Origin: Gammaproteobacteria bacterium
GTDB lineage: Bacteria > Pseudomonadota > Gammaproteobacteria > DSM-19610
Length of the DNA stretch: 64,000 nt
NCBI GenBank assembly: GCA_015494295.1
Contig: WGBO01000071.1
Coordinates: 22,867-86,866, forward strand
Direction of reading: 5' to 3'
Both the position numbers and the translations under genes were made by a program. Below are positions 10,389-21,879 of the stretch, piece after piece (positions within the stretch are counted from its first letter, which is position 1; each line of letters opens with the position of its first letter). A model generated the notes under the pieces. The model was not told the origin of the DNA, did no database searches, and saw nothing but the letters and a program-made list of their open reading frames with translations.

Positions 10389-10832
10389 ATGCACGCACGC
10401 TCCCGGACATTCTGGCGCGACCCGGTGTTCCTCGCCGCCGTGGCGGCCGCCTTTCTTTACTGGGGACTGCTGGCCATCACTTCAAGCACGACCACCGACC
10501 CGGCCTGGCCATTACGGGAACCCGCGCAGTTTCTCTACCCGGCACTGCTGTACCCGGTCATCGAGGAAATCCTGTTTCGGGGACTCATACAGGACGCGGT
10601 CCGCGACCACCTCAGGCCCTGGCACCTTGGCTGGCTGACCCACGCCAATCTTGTCACCAGCCTGCTGTTCACCGCCCTGCACTTCTTCAACCATCCGCCA
10701 CTGTGGGCGGCTTCGGTGTTCCTGCCCTCGCTGCTGTTCGGCCTGCTGCGCGAACGCAGCGGCGGCCTCGCCGCCCCCATCACCCTCCACGTCTTCTACA
10801 ACAGCGGCTACTTCTGGCTTTTCACCCACTAA
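10389..10832 (+). CDS. CPBP-type glutamic intramembrane protease, MrtJ-like (JDVT-CTERM system)
   Basis: EEILFRG motif plus LHFFNHPPLWAASVFLPSLLFGLLRERSGGLAAPITLHVFYNSGYFWLF; short single-domain form. Confidence 0.65.
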   Translation: MHARSRTFWRDPVFLAAVAAAFLYWGLLAITSSTTTDPAWPLREPAQFLYPALLYPVIEEILFRGLIQDAVRDHLRPWHLGWLTHANLVTSLLFTALHFFNHPPLWAASVFLPSLLFGLLRERSGGLAAPITLHVFYNSGYFWLFTH

Positions 10833-10870
10833 AAAGGGGACGGAGGCGTAAACGCCTCCGCCCCCTTTTT
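10831..10870 (+). terminator. Hairpin terminator containing a copy of the GGGGACGGAGGC element
   Basis: AAAAAGGGGACGGAGGCGT AAACGCCTCCGCCCCCTTTTT. Confidence 0.7.
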
Positions 10871-10876
10871 GAGGGC

Positions 10877-11194
10877 CTAGAGGTCGCCGAGGGGGCGGGC
10901 GAAGGTGTACCTGGCGGGTTCGACCACCAGCTTGTCGGCGGCCTGGCCGACGTTGCCGCCAAGGGCGCTGAACGGCAGGGTAACGACAAAGGTCGCCGTG
11001 CTCAGCACGGTGCCAACCAGCATGAACGGGCGCACCATGAAGGCATCGGCCAGCATTTCACCGCCGGTGGGGCCGGCGTTGGGGTTGTCGAAGGCGTAAT
11101 CGGCGGCAGAGGCCGTCATCGGCAGGCTGATGGTCGCCATTGCCAGGGCGCCCGCCATTGCATAACTCGTCAGTTTTTTAGGGATCATCCGCAT
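10877..11194 (-). CDS. Small exported/membrane hypothetical protein
   Basis: MRMIPKKLTSYAMAGALAMATISLPMTASAADYAFDNPNAGPTGG...LVVEPARYTFARPLGDL; signal peptide; start choice uncertain. Confidence 0.7.
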   Translation of the reverse strand: MRMIPKKLTSYAMAGALAMATISLPMTASAADYAFDNPNAGPTGGEMLADAFMVRPFMLVGTVLSTATFVVTLPFSALGGNVGQAADKLVVEPARYTFARPLGDL

Positions 11195-11346
11195 GACCAT
11201 TCCCTCTCCACGGTTGGGCACCGCAAGGGTGCCGATGAATTCAACGACCTGCATCTTCCTGCAATAACGGCATTCTGGCAAAAAATTTAACGTTTTCATG
11301 TGCCGGGGCATGCCGAACCGGGACGCCGTTCGCGTTTCGGTGAAAT

Positions 11347-12243
11347 TCAGGCGAGGCCGTGGCCGGTCAGCCGCCGCAGGGCCTCGTGGTATTTCTCCGC
11401 GGTGCGCCGAATGATGTCGTCGGGCAGCCGCGGACCCGGCGCCGTCTTGTCCCAGTCCAGGGTTTCCAGGTAGTCGCGCACGAACTGCTTGTCGAAGCTG
11501 GGCGGGCTGATGCCCACCCGGTACTGATCCTCGGGCCAGAAACGCGAGGAGTCGGGCGTCAGCACCTCGTCGATCAACACCAGATCACCGCGCGCGTCGA
11601 CGCCGAACTCGAACTTGGTGTCGGCGATGATGATGCCGCGTTCGCGCGCATAGTCCGCCGCCTGGCGATAGATGGCCAGGCTCACATCGCGCACCCGCGC
11701 AGCCAGATCCGCGCCCAGCAGACGCTCGGTGGCGGCAAAATCGATGTTCTCATCGTGCTCGCCCACCTCGGCCTTGCTGGAGGGCGTGTAGATCGGTTCC
11801 GGCAGTTGCCCGGCCATGCGCAGGCCTTCCGGCAGACGGATGCCGCACACCGCACCGCTGGACTGGTAGTCCTTCCAGCCAGAGCCGATCAGGTAACCGC
11901 GCACGATCGCCTCGACCGGCAGGGCCTGGAGCCTGCGCACCACGATGGCGCGTCCTTCCACCTGCTCCCGCTCGGCGGCATCCGGCAGCACTTCCTCCAG
12001 GGACAGCTCGGCGAGGTGGTTGGGTACCAGCTCTCGCGTGCGGTCGAACCAGAAGTTCGACACCGCGGTGAGCACCGCGCCCTTGCCGGGAATGGGATCG
12101 GGCAGCACCACGTCGAAGGCCGACAGGCGGTCGCTGGTGACGATCAGCAGGTGATCGTCGCCGACGGCGTAGATATCGCGCACCTTGCCGCGCGCCACCA
12201 GCGGCAGGCTGGAGAGGGAGGATTCGTATAAAACATCGAGCAT
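11347..12243 (-). CDS. purC: Phosphoribosylaminoimidazole-succinocarboxamide synthase
   Basis: [41 protein letters not shown]...[30 protein letters not shown]. Confidence 0.96.
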   Translation of the reverse strand: MLDVLYESSLSSLPLVARGKVRDIYAVGDDHLLIVTSDRLSAFDVVLPDPIPGKGAVLTAVSNFWFDRTRELVPNHLAELSLEEVLPDAAEREQVEGRAIVVRRLQALPVEAIVRGYLIGSGWKDYQSSGAVCGIRLPEGLRMAGQLPEPIYTPSSKAEVGEHDENIDFAATERLLGADLAARVRDVSLAIYRQAADYARERGIIIADTKFEFGVDARGDLVLIDEVLTPDSSRFWPEDQYRVGISPPSFDKQFVRDYLETLDWDKTAPGPRLPDDIIRRTAEKYHEALRRLTGHGLA

Positions 12244-12360
12244 GGCGGTTTTCCGTCAGAATACTGGCAGTGGGCCGGCGGCCGGCAAAAGGCGATTGTA
12301 CCGGTGGCGGCGGGTGGTGGCGATGGTACAATGCGCGTTTCGCAAATTCCGGGACAAGGT

Positions 12361-12855
12361 ATGTCAGCCAACAAGATCGGCCTGGTAATGGGCAGCAACA
12401 GCGACTGGGAGATCATGCAGTCGGCCGCCGACAAGCTGGAACAGTTTGGCGTCGATTTCGAGGCGCGCGTCGTATCCGCCCACCGCACCCCGGATCTGCT
12501 GTTCGAATATGCCTCCAGCGCCCGTGAGCGCGGCCTCGCGGCCATTATCGCCGGCGCGGGTGGCGCCGCCCACCTGCCGGGCATGCTGGCCGCCAAGACC
12601 ACCCTGCCGGTGCTGGGCGTACCGGTGCCGTCGCGTCACCTGAAGGGCATGGACTCGCTGCTGTCGATCGTGCAGATGCCCCAGGGCGTGCCGGTCGCCA
12701 CCTTTGCCATCGGCGCCGCCGGCGCCGCCAACGCGGCCCTGTACGCCATCAGCCTGCTGGCCCTGAACGACGCGGCGCTGGGCAGGAAACTCGACGACTT
12801 CCGCGCCGCCCAGACTGAAATGGCGCTCAACATGCGAGTCCCCCCCGAATCATGA
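12361..12855 (+). CDS. purE: 5-(carboxyamino)imidazole ribonucleotide mutase
   Basis: [40 protein letters not shown]...[11 protein letters not shown]. Confidence 0.96.
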   Translation: MSANKIGLVMGSNSDWEIMQSAADKLEQFGVDFEARVVSAHRTPDLLFEYASSARERGLAAIIAGAGGAAHLPGMLAAKTTLPVLGVPVPSRHLKGMDSLLSIVQMPQGVPVATFAIGAAGAANAALYAISLLALNDAALGRKLDDFRAAQTEMALNMRVPPES

Positions 12856-14012
12856 TCGTTCCTGTCGCGACCCTTGGCGTACTCGGCGGCGGCCAGCTCG
12901 GCCGCATGTTCACCCTCGCCGCGCACCGCATGGGCTACCGTGTGTGGGTGCTGGACCCGGACCCGGCCAGCCCCGCCGGCAGCATGGCCGACCGCCACCT
13001 GCAGGCGGCCTACGACGACACGGCCGCGCTGGAGGAAATGGCAGAGGCCTGCGCCGCCATCACCACGGAGTTCGAGAATGTGCCGGCCGAAACGCTGGAA
13101 TTCCTGGAATCCCGGGTGCCGGTGCGCCCCGGCTCGAAGGCCGTTGCCATCGCCCGCGACCGCATTCTGGAAAAGACCTTCATCCGCGATCTCGGCCTGC
13201 CGACGGCGGCCTTCTTCGCGATCAACTCAGCCGCCGATCTGGCGCCGGCCTGCGAGGCGCTGACCATGCCGGCGCTGCTCAAGACATCCCAGTTCGGGTA
13301 CGACGGCAAGGGCCAGATCGGCGTCGACAACCTCGAACAGGCGCGCCTGGCCTTCGCCGACCTGAACGAGGTGCCGTGCGTGCTGGAAGAATGCGTGCTG
13401 CTCGACCATGAACTCTCGGTCATCCTGGCGCGCGGCGTCGGTGGCCACACCGAGGTCTATCCCATTGGCGAGAACGTGCACGTCAACGGTATCCTCGACA
13501 CTACCCGTGTCCCCGGCCGCGTGCCGGACGAGGTGGCGCAGCAGGCCCGCGACATGGCCGCGAAACTGGCCGCCGCCATGGACTATGTGGGCGTGCTGGC
13601 GGTGGAGTTCTTCATCACCGAAGACGGCCGCCTGCTGATCAACGAAATGGCGCCGCGTCCGCACAACAGCGGCCACTACACCATCGACGCCTGCCTGACC
13701 TCGCAGTTCGAGCAACAGGTGCGGACGATGTGCGGCCTGCCGCCGGGCTCGACACGGCTGCTGTCGCCGGCGGTGATGGTCAACCTGCTCGGCAACCTGT
13801 GGCTGAAAGGCACGCCGCGCTGGCAATACCTGCTCGCGGAAGGGCACACCTGCCTGCATCTGTACGGCAAGGAAGAAGCCCGCGAAGGCCGCAAGATGGG
13901 GCATTACACCAGCCTGGCGGAAGACCCGAAGCAGGCCATGCTGATCGCCGAGCGGGTGCGCGCGGCCATCGACCCGGCCGCCCCCGACGACGAGTACGAG
14001 CGCGACGACTAG
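12852..14012 (+). CDS. purK: 5-(carboxyamino)imidazole ribonucleotide synthase
   Basis: [36 protein letters not shown]...; overlaps the purE stop. Confidence 0.96.
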   Translation: MIVPVATLGVLGGGQLGRMFTLAAHRMGYRVWVLDPDPASPAGSMADRHLQAAYDDTAALEEMAEACAAITTEFENVPAETLEFLESRVPVRPGSKAVAIARDRILEKTFIRDLGLPTAAFFAINSAADLAPACEALTMPALLKTSQFGYDGKGQIGVDNLEQARLAFADLNEVPCVLEECVLLDHELSVILARGVGGHTEVYPIGENVHVNGILDTTRVPGRVPDEVAQQARDMAAKLAAAMDYVGVLAVEFFITEDGRLLINEMAPRPHNSGHYTIDACLTSQFEQQVRTMCGLPPGSTRLLSPAVMVNLLGNLWLKGTPRWQYLLAEGHTCLHLYGKEEAREGRKMGHYTSLAEDPKQAMLIAERVRAAIDPAAPDDEYERDD

Positions 14013-14923
14013 TCGAGGGTCGGCAGGTCCAGGATCTCGCCGGCCTCGTCCTTCACGAACGCACGGAAACTCCGCGCCACCGCGGACAGGCGCTTGCCGG
14101 AACGGTGCATGACGTACCAGTTGCGGATGATCGGCAGCTCGTTCACGTCCAGAATCACCAGGCGCCGCAGCGCCAGTTCCATTTCCAGGGTATGCAGGGA
14201 CAACAGCCCCAGACCCAGGCCGGCCTGCACGCCCTGCTTGATGGATTCCGAACTGCTCATCTCCATGGTGGAGGACAGGGACACCCCCTGTTCGTGGAAG
14301 AAACGTTCGGTGGCGGAGCGCGTGCCGGAGCCGCGTTCGCGGATCAGGAAGGTTTCGTCCTGCAGGCGCGACAGCGGGATGGCGCTTTCGCCCGCCAGCG
14401 CGTGACCGGGCGCGGCGATGGCGACCAGCGGGTTCTCCATGAACACCTCGGCCTCCACCTCGATACGCGCCGGCGGCTTGCCCATGATGACGAGGTCGGT
14501 GACGTTGTCCTCGAGCGCCTCCAGCAGGCCCTCGCGGTTGGTGACGTCCAGACTGACCTGCACGCCGGGGAAACGGCGGCAGAATTCGGCCAGCAGTTGC
14601 GGCACGAAATAGTTGGCGGTACTGGCGACGGCAATGTGCAGGTGGCCGCGCTTGAGGCCGCGCAACTCGTCGAACACCACCCGCGCCTCTTCCAGTGTCG
14701 CCAGCACGCCGCGCGCGTAGACTTCCATCTCGCGCCCGGCCTCGGTAAGAAAGATCCGCTTGCCCACCTGCTCGAACAGGGGCAGGCCCGCGACTTCCTC
14801 AAGCTGCTTGACCTGCATGGAAACGGCCGGCTGCGTCAGGTGCAGATCCTCGGCAGCGCGGGTAAAACTCAGATGGCGGGCAACCGCCTCGAAAATCCTC
14901 AGCTGGCGCAGGGTGATGTTCAC
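14009..14923 (-). CDS. cbbR: LysR-family transcriptional regulator, CbbR-like
   Basis: MNITLRQLRIFEAVARHLSFTRAAEDLHLTQPAVSMQVKQLEEVAGLPLFEQVGKRIFLTEAG; CbbR-like effector domain and cbb context. Confidence 0.85.
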   Translation of the reverse strand: MNITLRQLRIFEAVARHLSFTRAAEDLHLTQPAVSMQVKQLEEVAGLPLFEQVGKRIFLTEAGREMEVYARGVLATLEEARVVFDELRGLKRGHLHIAVASTANYFVPQLLAEFCRRFPGVQVSLDVTNREGLLEALEDNVTDLVIMGKPPARIEVEAEVFMENPLVAIAAPGHALAGESAIPLSRLQDETFLIRERGSGTRSATERFFHEQGVSLSSTMEMSSSESIKQGVQAGLGLGLLSLHTLEMELALRRLVILDVNELPIIRNWYVMHRSGKRLSAVARSFRAFVKDEAGEILDLPTLD

Positions 14924-15005
14924 GGGCCAAAAACCTTATGCGCCCAGGCGCAACGATAAGGGATGCTTATTCTAGCACCCCCTGGCTCCCGCGCCAGTCA
15001 GCCCC

Positions 15006-16301
<1,296 letters not shown>

Positions 16302-16458
16302 TCATCGAGTCGCAGCGAAACACTGCGTGAACACATCCATGTACATGCCGAAAAAGGGGCACAAGAAATACATGCACAACACCTGTCTTCAGGCGCCGTG
16401 TCGTTGTAAGGATAGCGTCCGCCCAGTGTAACGCAACGCCGGAACGGCGGCTAAATGG

Positions 16459-17088
16459 TCATTTGTCCATTTTGGCGACCGGCATCGCTTCCGGCAAACG
16501 ACGACTGTTATGGAACTCCAGCCGCACGCCCTGCGCACCGTGGCGGAAGCGTGTCAGTCCTGCATTGTCGATGCGCGCGCGGTACCAACCGACCGCTTCG
16601 GCGCCCAGCACCGAACCCAGCGCCGCGCGGATCACACCCGCGTGCGCAACCACCAGCAAGTGTTGACCCGCCCAGGTCTCCCACAGTTCCCCGAGCGCCC
16701 GCCCAACACGTTCGCCAAAGGCATCGAGCGGCTCGGCTCCGGGCGGGCGGCAGTTGACGGGGTCCTGGTGGAAGGCGTGATATTCATCCGGGTTTTCAGC
16801 CTGCAGGTCGTCCGGCGCGCGCCCTTCCCAGGTTCCGAAACCGACCTCGCGAAAGCGCGTATCCACCCGCACCGGCAATCGGTGGCGCGCACCCAGCCAG
16901 TCCGCGAACTCACGGCAGCGAACCAGGGGAGAGGTGACGATGGCATCCCAGGGACAGGCGTCGCCCAGCGCCGCCCGCATTTGCGCGCGGCCCTTTTCGG
17001 TCAGCGGGTCGTCTATTCCGTGCCCACGATAACGTCGCCCGCCGACCGGTTCGCCATGACGGAGAAAATCGATCAGCGTGTCGGCCAT
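16459..17088 (-). CDS. Histidine phosphatase (phosphoglycerate mutase-like) family protein
   Basis: LIDFLRHGEPVGGRRYRGHGIDDPLTEKGRAQMRAAL...VVAHAGVIRAALG; 10 bp downstream of cbbO. Confidence 0.88.
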   Translation of the reverse strand: MADTLIDFLRHGEPVGGRRYRGHGIDDPLTEKGRAQMRAALGDACPWDAIVTSPLVRCREFADWLGARHRLPVRVDTRFREVGFGTWEGRAPDDLQAENPDEYHAFHQDPVNCRPPGAEPLDAFGERVGRALGELWETWAGQHLLVVAHAGVIRAALGSVLGAEAVGWYRARIDNAGLTRFRHGAQGVRLEFHNSRRLPEAMPVAKMDK

Positions 17089-17098
17089 GGCGGCAATC

Positions 17099-19351
17099 CT
17101 ATCGGGTCAGGCTCAGAAACAGTTGCGGCAATTTCTCGGGCAGGCGCTCGACGCGGTCGATGACCGTGAACTGCTTGCCAAAAATGTCGCCCACGTAGTC
17201 GTCGGCGTGTGGGTCGAGGTTGATACAGTACGTATAGATGCCTTCCGCGTCCAGTTCCTGCACCGCCTTGCGGGCGTCGTGGATCAGTGCCTTCGGGTCC
17301 GGCTCGTCGATGTCGGCCGGCTCGCCGTCGGTGAGCACCAGCAACAGTTTCTTGTCGGCCTTGCGGGCGCCAAGGTAATGGCCGGCGTGGCGCAGGGCGG
17401 CGCCCATGCGCGTCGAGTATCCCGCGCGGATGGCGGCCAGCCGCCCCTTCACCTCGTCGCCCCAGTGTTCGCTGAACCCCTTGATGTGCTGGTAGCGCAC
17501 CTCGTGGCGGGTGTTGGAGGAAAAGCCGGCAATGGCGAACTCGTCGCCCAGCGTCTCGATCGCCCAGCCCAGCAGGGCCACCGCCTCCTGGCTGAGTTCG
17601 AGGATGCTCTTGTCGCAGCCCTCCGGTACCTGGTTGATGGATTCCGACAGGTCGATCAGCAATGTCACGGCGATATCGCGCCCGTCGGTGCGATGACTCA
17701 TGTTGATGCGCGGATCCGGGTTGCTGCCGGCCTTGAAATCGATCAGCGAACGGATGGCAACGTCCAGGTCCAGTTCGCTGCCTTCTTCCTGGTAACGCAC
17801 ACGCACCGTCTGCTGCGGCTTGAGCAGGTCCATGATCTGCTTGAGGCGTTTGGCCAGCGCACTGTGACGCGCCAGCAGCGCGTCGATGAAGGCCGGATCG
17901 CCCGGCGGATGCAGGCTCTCGTAAAGACTCACCCAGTTGGGGCGGAAGGTCTTGCTGCGGTAGTCCCACTCCGGGTAGTGGCGCGGCGGCAGACCGTCGA
18001 TCTCCTGCTCCGACTCCGGCCTGCGTTCTTCCTGGAACATTTCCTCCTCGTCGCCTTCCTCGATGAAACGCCACATGTGACGGTTGTCGTCGCGGTAGTC
18101 GACTTCGGTATCCTCGAAGTGAATGTTCGGCGACATGTCCGCCGGCCGGCGGGTACGGGCGATATAGGAAATGGCCAACGCCGCCACGTCCTTCGTCGCG
18201 TGGTCGTCGCGCGCCATCAACGCGTGGAACTGTTGCAGGAAATCCAGCAGGTCCGGATCGGCATAGCCGTGGCCGGGGTCCAGCGCCGCGCGCGAAAACA
18301 TGGCCAGGCGGTGGCGGATACAGGATTCCGTTTCCGGGTCGCAACCGTCCTCGGCCGGCACCGGATGGAGGGCGAGAAAAATGCGCCGCAGCCCCGGATA
18401 GACCGCCATGGCCATCAGGTCCACGCGGCAGTCCTCGAAGAACTCGATGGCGACGCGCTGGAAGGGACTGTAATTGTCGGCGATCTGCGGTGTGGTCCAG
18501 CGCTTGTGCGCCGCAATATGCGCCAGCAGCGCACGGTAACGGTCGATGCCGCTGATACCGTTGCGATCGTCGTACACATCCGGCACGCGGATACCCAGTG
18601 CGTCGTAATAAGGCACCGGCTTGCGCAGCTCGTCGAAGGCGCTGGAATAGGGAACGAAGTGTTCCTTTTCACGCCACAGGGCGCGCATGTACAGGTCGAG
18701 CTTGCGCTCGTTGTCGGCGAACAGGGTGCCGTGCCGTTCGCGTTGCATGACCGCGCGGCTGTCGGCGCTCTGCAGGCCGAAGTAGTCGCGCTGGCGCTCG
18801 GGATGGTCGCCATAGTAGCGCAGGCCGTACTCGGCCCAGTTGCGGATCCCCCGCAGCGACAGCGTATTGAGCAACTGCGGCATGCGCTCCAGCATCACCG
18901 GCAGGCCGGGACTGGGAATCGTGGTATGGAAGCCGTGGATGGAGCCGGTGGTGCGTTCCATGAAATCGAGGATGAAATCCACCCAGGCGCGCAGCAGATC
19001 CGCGCTGCCAAGGCGACGCACCGCCTCGGCCACGGTCTGCAGGAACGGCAGGATGGCCTTTCCGTTGGGGCTGCGCGACATCTTCCATACCGTCTGCGAG
19101 ATCAACTCCAGGGTGTCCTCGCCCAGTTGCGCGGCGACCTCCGGCATCTCCTCCAGGTACACCAGAACCGGCTCGAAGCCACGGCCGATCATGCACACCA
19201 GCGAGGCGCCTTCCAGGTAGGCCTTGATGCCCGCGTCGGAGAGCAGCGCCGACGCCTCCTCCATGCAATCGGCGAACACATGGTCGAGCTGTTCGAAATT
19301 GCAGGTCAGTTGCGCACGCCACGCCTCGAGCTGTTCGTCACTCATCGCCAT
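17099..19351 (-). CDS. cbbO: RuBisCO activase-associated vWA protein CbbO (NorD-like)
   Basis: 750 aa; C-terminal MIDAS VTLLIDLSESINQVPEG; downstream of cbbQ. Confidence 0.88.
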   Translation of the reverse strand: MAMSDEQLEAWRAQLTCNFEQLDHVFADCMEEASALLSDAGIKAYLEGASLVCMIGRGFEPVLVYLEEMPEVAAQLGEDTLELISQTVWKMSRSPNGKAILPFLQTVAEAVRRLGSADLLRAWVDFILDFMERTTGSIHGFHTTIPSPGLPVMLERMPQLLNTLSLRGIRNWAEYGLRYYGDHPERQRDYFGLQSADSRAVMQRERHGTLFADNERKLDLYMRALWREKEHFVPYSSAFDELRKPVPYYDALGIRVPDVYDDRNGISGIDRYRALLAHIAAHKRWTTPQIADNYSPFQRVAIEFFEDCRVDLMAMAVYPGLRRIFLALHPVPAEDGCDPETESCIRHRLAMFSRAALDPGHGYADPDLLDFLQQFHALMARDDHATKDVAALAISYIARTRRPADMSPNIHFEDTEVDYRDDNRHMWRFIEEGDEEEMFQEERRPESEQEIDGLPPRHYPEWDYRSKTFRPNWVSLYESLHPPGDPAFIDALLARHSALAKRLKQIMDLLKPQQTVRVRYQEEGSELDLDVAIRSLIDFKAGSNPDPRINMSHRTDGRDIAVTLLIDLSESINQVPEGCDKSILELSQEAVALLGWAIETLGDEFAIAGFSSNTRHEVRYQHIKGFSEHWGDEVKGRLAAIRAGYSTRMGAALRHAGHYLGARKADKKLLLVLTDGEPADIDEPDPKALIHDARKAVQELDAEGIYTYCINLDPHADDYVGDIFGKQFTVIDRVERLPEKLPQLFLSLTR

Positions 19352-19374
19352 GCCGGGATTGCCCTTGCCGGAAC

Positions 19375-20184
19375 TCAGGCGAACACAGCGTCGATGGCGT
19401 GATGCAGGGTCGAACGGATATCGACGTCGTCGGTGATCGGGTCCACCAGCGCCATGCGGCAGGCCGAATTGGGGCCGATCCCACGTTTGATCAGCCGCGC
19501 CGCGTACACCAGCAGCCGCGTGGAGATCCCCTCGTCGAGACCGTGGCCCTTGAGGTTGCGCGCGGTTTCACCGATCTTCACCAGATTTTCGGCAACAGAC
19601 GCGTCGATACCGGTTTCCTTCACCAGGATGTCGATCTCGACCTCGGCGGGCGCATAGTCGAAGTGCATGGCGGAAAAGCGCTGCTTGGTCGATTGCTTGA
19701 GATCCTTCATCAGGCTCTGGTAGCCGGGGTTGTAGGAAATCACCAGCTGGAAGTCGGGGTGTGCGTTGACCACCTCGCCCTTCTTGTCCAGCGGCAGCTG
19801 GCGGCGGTGGTCGGTCAGCGGGTGGATGACCACCGTGGTGTCCTGACGCGCCTCCACCACCTCGTCGAGGTAGCAGATGGCGCCGATACGCGCGGCGGTG
19901 GTCAATGGGCCGTCCATCCAGCGGGTGCCACCGGCGTCCAGCAGGTAACGCCCCACCAGGTCGGAGGCGGTCATGTCCTCATTGCAGGCCACGGTAATCA
20001 GCGGGCGGTCGAGTTTCCACGCCATGTGCTCGACGAAGCGCGATTTGCCACAGCCGGTCGGCCCCTTGAGCATCACTGGCAGGCGTTCCGCGTAGGCCGC
20101 CTCGTACAACGCGACCTCGTCGCCCTGCGCTTCATAGAAAGGCTGCTCACCAATGCGGTACTGGTCGATATCGATGTCTGTCAT
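19375..20184 (-). CDS. cbbQ: MoxR-type AAA+ ATPase CbbQ (RuBisCO activase)
   Basis: [58 protein letters not shown]; downstream of cbbM. Confidence 0.93.
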   Translation of the reverse strand: MTDIDIDQYRIGEQPFYEAQGDEVALYEAAYAERLPVMLKGPTGCGKSRFVEHMAWKLDRPLITVACNEDMTASDLVGRYLLDAGGTRWMDGPLTTAARIGAICYLDEVVEARQDTTVVIHPLTDHRRQLPLDKKGEVVNAHPDFQLVISYNPGYQSLMKDLKQSTKQRFSAMHFDYAPAEVEIDILVKETGIDASVAENLVKIGETARNLKGHGLDEGISTRLLVYAARLIKRGIGPNSACRMALVDPITDDVDIRSTLHHAIDAVFA

Positions 20185-20254
20185 GGCGCTGTTTCCATCC
20201 TGAAGGTATGCGTGCCGCCGGACGGGCGTGCGACCCGGCACGACGGCTGATAAA

Positions 20255-20278
20255 AAAGCCCCCGCAAGCGGGGGCTTT
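20255..20278 (-). terminator. Strong hairpin terminator/attenuator between cbbM and cbbQ
   Basis: AAAGCCCCCGC AA GCGGGGGCTTT; U-tract on the minus strand. Confidence 0.75.
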
Positions 20279-20301
20279 GTCGTCGGCTCGTGCGAACGCC
20301 C

Positions 20302-21696
20302 TTACTTGTGGGACGCCGCGCTGCCCAGCTTCTCGCGCCAGCCGGGGAACAGCTGGTCGGCGTCGCCCGGGAAGGACTCGAAAGCACGCGCGAATTCCTT
20401 GTGCTCCTTCGCAAACTCGATCGGGTCCGCGCCTTCCTTCCAGCACTCGTAGGCCTGGCGCAGCGAGATGGCGCCGGCGGCCGGGCTGTCGATGTGGCCA
20501 TAGGAACCACCACCGGCGGTATTGATCACGTTGCCGTGCCCCAGGTTCTCGAAGAAACCGGGCAGGCGCAGCGCGTTCATGCCACCGGAGATGATCGGGG
20601 TGGTCGGCTTCATGCCGTACCACTTCTGGTTGTAGACCGGGCCCTGGTACTCGTCGCGCTCGATGATGTAGGCAATGGCGCGATCATCCTTGTCGCCTTC
20701 CATCTTGCCGTAGCCCATGGTGCCGACATGGATACCGGAGGCACCCTGCAGGCGCGACATCTTGGCCAGCACGTAGGCGGTATAACCGCGCTTGGCGGAC
20801 GGCGAGGTGATCATGCCGTGACCGGCGCGATGGTAGTGCAGGTACTGGTTGGGGTACTGGCGACGGGCCGTGGTGATCATGCCCGGCCCACCGACGAAAC
20901 CATCGACCAGGAAGGCGACGTGGTCGGCGAATTCACCGAAGGTTTCCAGCACGTAGTCCGCGCGCGCGCACATTTCGAAGTGATCGTCGGCGGTGATATT
21001 CGCGGAGAACAGCTTGGCCTCGCCGGTTTCGTCCTGGGCGCGACGCATGGCGTCGGCGACCAGCGGCATAACCTTTTTCATTGGCGCGAACACCTGGTTG
21101 CCCTGCGGCTCGTCGTTCTTGATGAAGTCACCGCCCAGCCAGAACTGGTAGGCCGCTTCCGCGAACGGCTCGGGACGCAGGCCCAGCTTCGGCTTGATGA
21201 TGGTGCCGGCAATGTAACCGCCATCCTTGATCGGGCGGCCGAGGATGCGCCACATGTCGCTGATGTCCTTGGCCGGACCATCGAACAGCTCGATGGCGCG
21301 CTTGGGCATGAAGAAGTCGATCATCTTGGCGTGCTCGATGTCGCCCATGCCCTGGTTGTTGCCGATCGCCAGGGTCAGGAAGGAAACCAGCATCATGCGG
21401 CCGTCGGTGACATTGCGATCGAACAGTTCGATCGGGTAGGCAATGCGCATGTCCTCGGTGGCTTCGTCGATGTGGTAGACCAGCGCGTCGACACCCTTGG
21501 TGAAATCGTCGGTGGTGCAGACCTCGACGTTGGTGCCTGTGGAGGACTCGGCGGCGAAGTGGGCAGCGGCTTCGAGATAACCGTGGCCGGCCTTCGGCTT
21601 CATCTTGTAGGCGACAAGAATATGCTTGCCACCGGCAATCAGGTCTTCTTCTTTCAGACTCAGGTCCGAATAACGGGCGGATTGATCAAGTGCCAT
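20302..21696 (-). CDS. cbbM: Ribulose-1,5-bisphosphate carboxylase/oxygenase form II
   Basis: [59 protein letters not shown]...[37 protein letters not shown]. Confidence 0.97.
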   Translation of the reverse strand: MALDQSARYSDLSLKEEDLIAGGKHILVAYKMKPKAGHGYLEAAAHFAAESSTGTNVEVCTTDDFTKGVDALVYHIDEATEDMRIAYPIELFDRNVTDGRMMLVSFLTLAIGNNQGMGDIEHAKMIDFFMPKRAIELFDGPAKDISDMWRILGRPIKDGGYIAGTIIKPKLGLRPEPFAEAAYQFWLGGDFIKNDEPQGNQVFAPMKKVMPLVADAMRRAQDETGEAKLFSANITADDHFEMCARADYVLETFGEFADHVAFLVDGFVGGPGMITTARRQYPNQYLHYHRAGHGMITSPSAKRGYTAYVLAKMSRLQGASGIHVGTMGYGKMEGDKDDRAIAYIIERDEYQGPVYNQKWYGMKPTTPIISGGMNALRLPGFFENLGHGNVINTAGGGSYGHIDSPAAGAISLRQAYECWKEGADPIEFAKEHKEFARAFESFPGDADQLFPGWREKLGSAASHK

Positions 21697-21828
21697 GCTG
21701 CTTTCCTCTGGTTTGTGCGGGTACGGCGACAACCGGAAAACGCCGGCCCAGCGCATACCCTTGATAAAAGAGGGGGCAACTCTAGCAGCAAACGATAATA
21801 ACTATAATTCATTTATATTGATACGAAC

Positions 21829-21846
21829 CATAAGCAAAGACTTATG
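21829..21846 (-). promoter_or_regulatory. CbbR-type operator candidate upstream of cbbM
   Basis: Perfect inverted repeat CATAAG-CAAAGA-CTTATG containing TAA-N8-TTA (TNA-N7/8-TNA CbbR pattern). Confidence 0.5.
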
Positions 21847-21879
21847 TCTTAACGGAACCTGAACAACTCCCTCATCAAA

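Noticed and set aside
12296-12332. Sigma70 promoter for purE (TTGTAC ... TACAAT)
   Set aside because: Spacer is 25 nt, too long for a standard sigma70 promoter.
17073-18344. 423-aa ORF in another frame within cbbO
   Set aside because: Out-of-frame with the clearly coding CbbO reading; Arg/Gly/Pro-rich composition typical of frame-shifted GC-rich DNA.
21678-21690. TTGATCAA-like sequence as an FNR box near the cbbM start
   Set aside because: Half-sites are directly fused without the 4-nt spacer and lie in the cbbM coding start.
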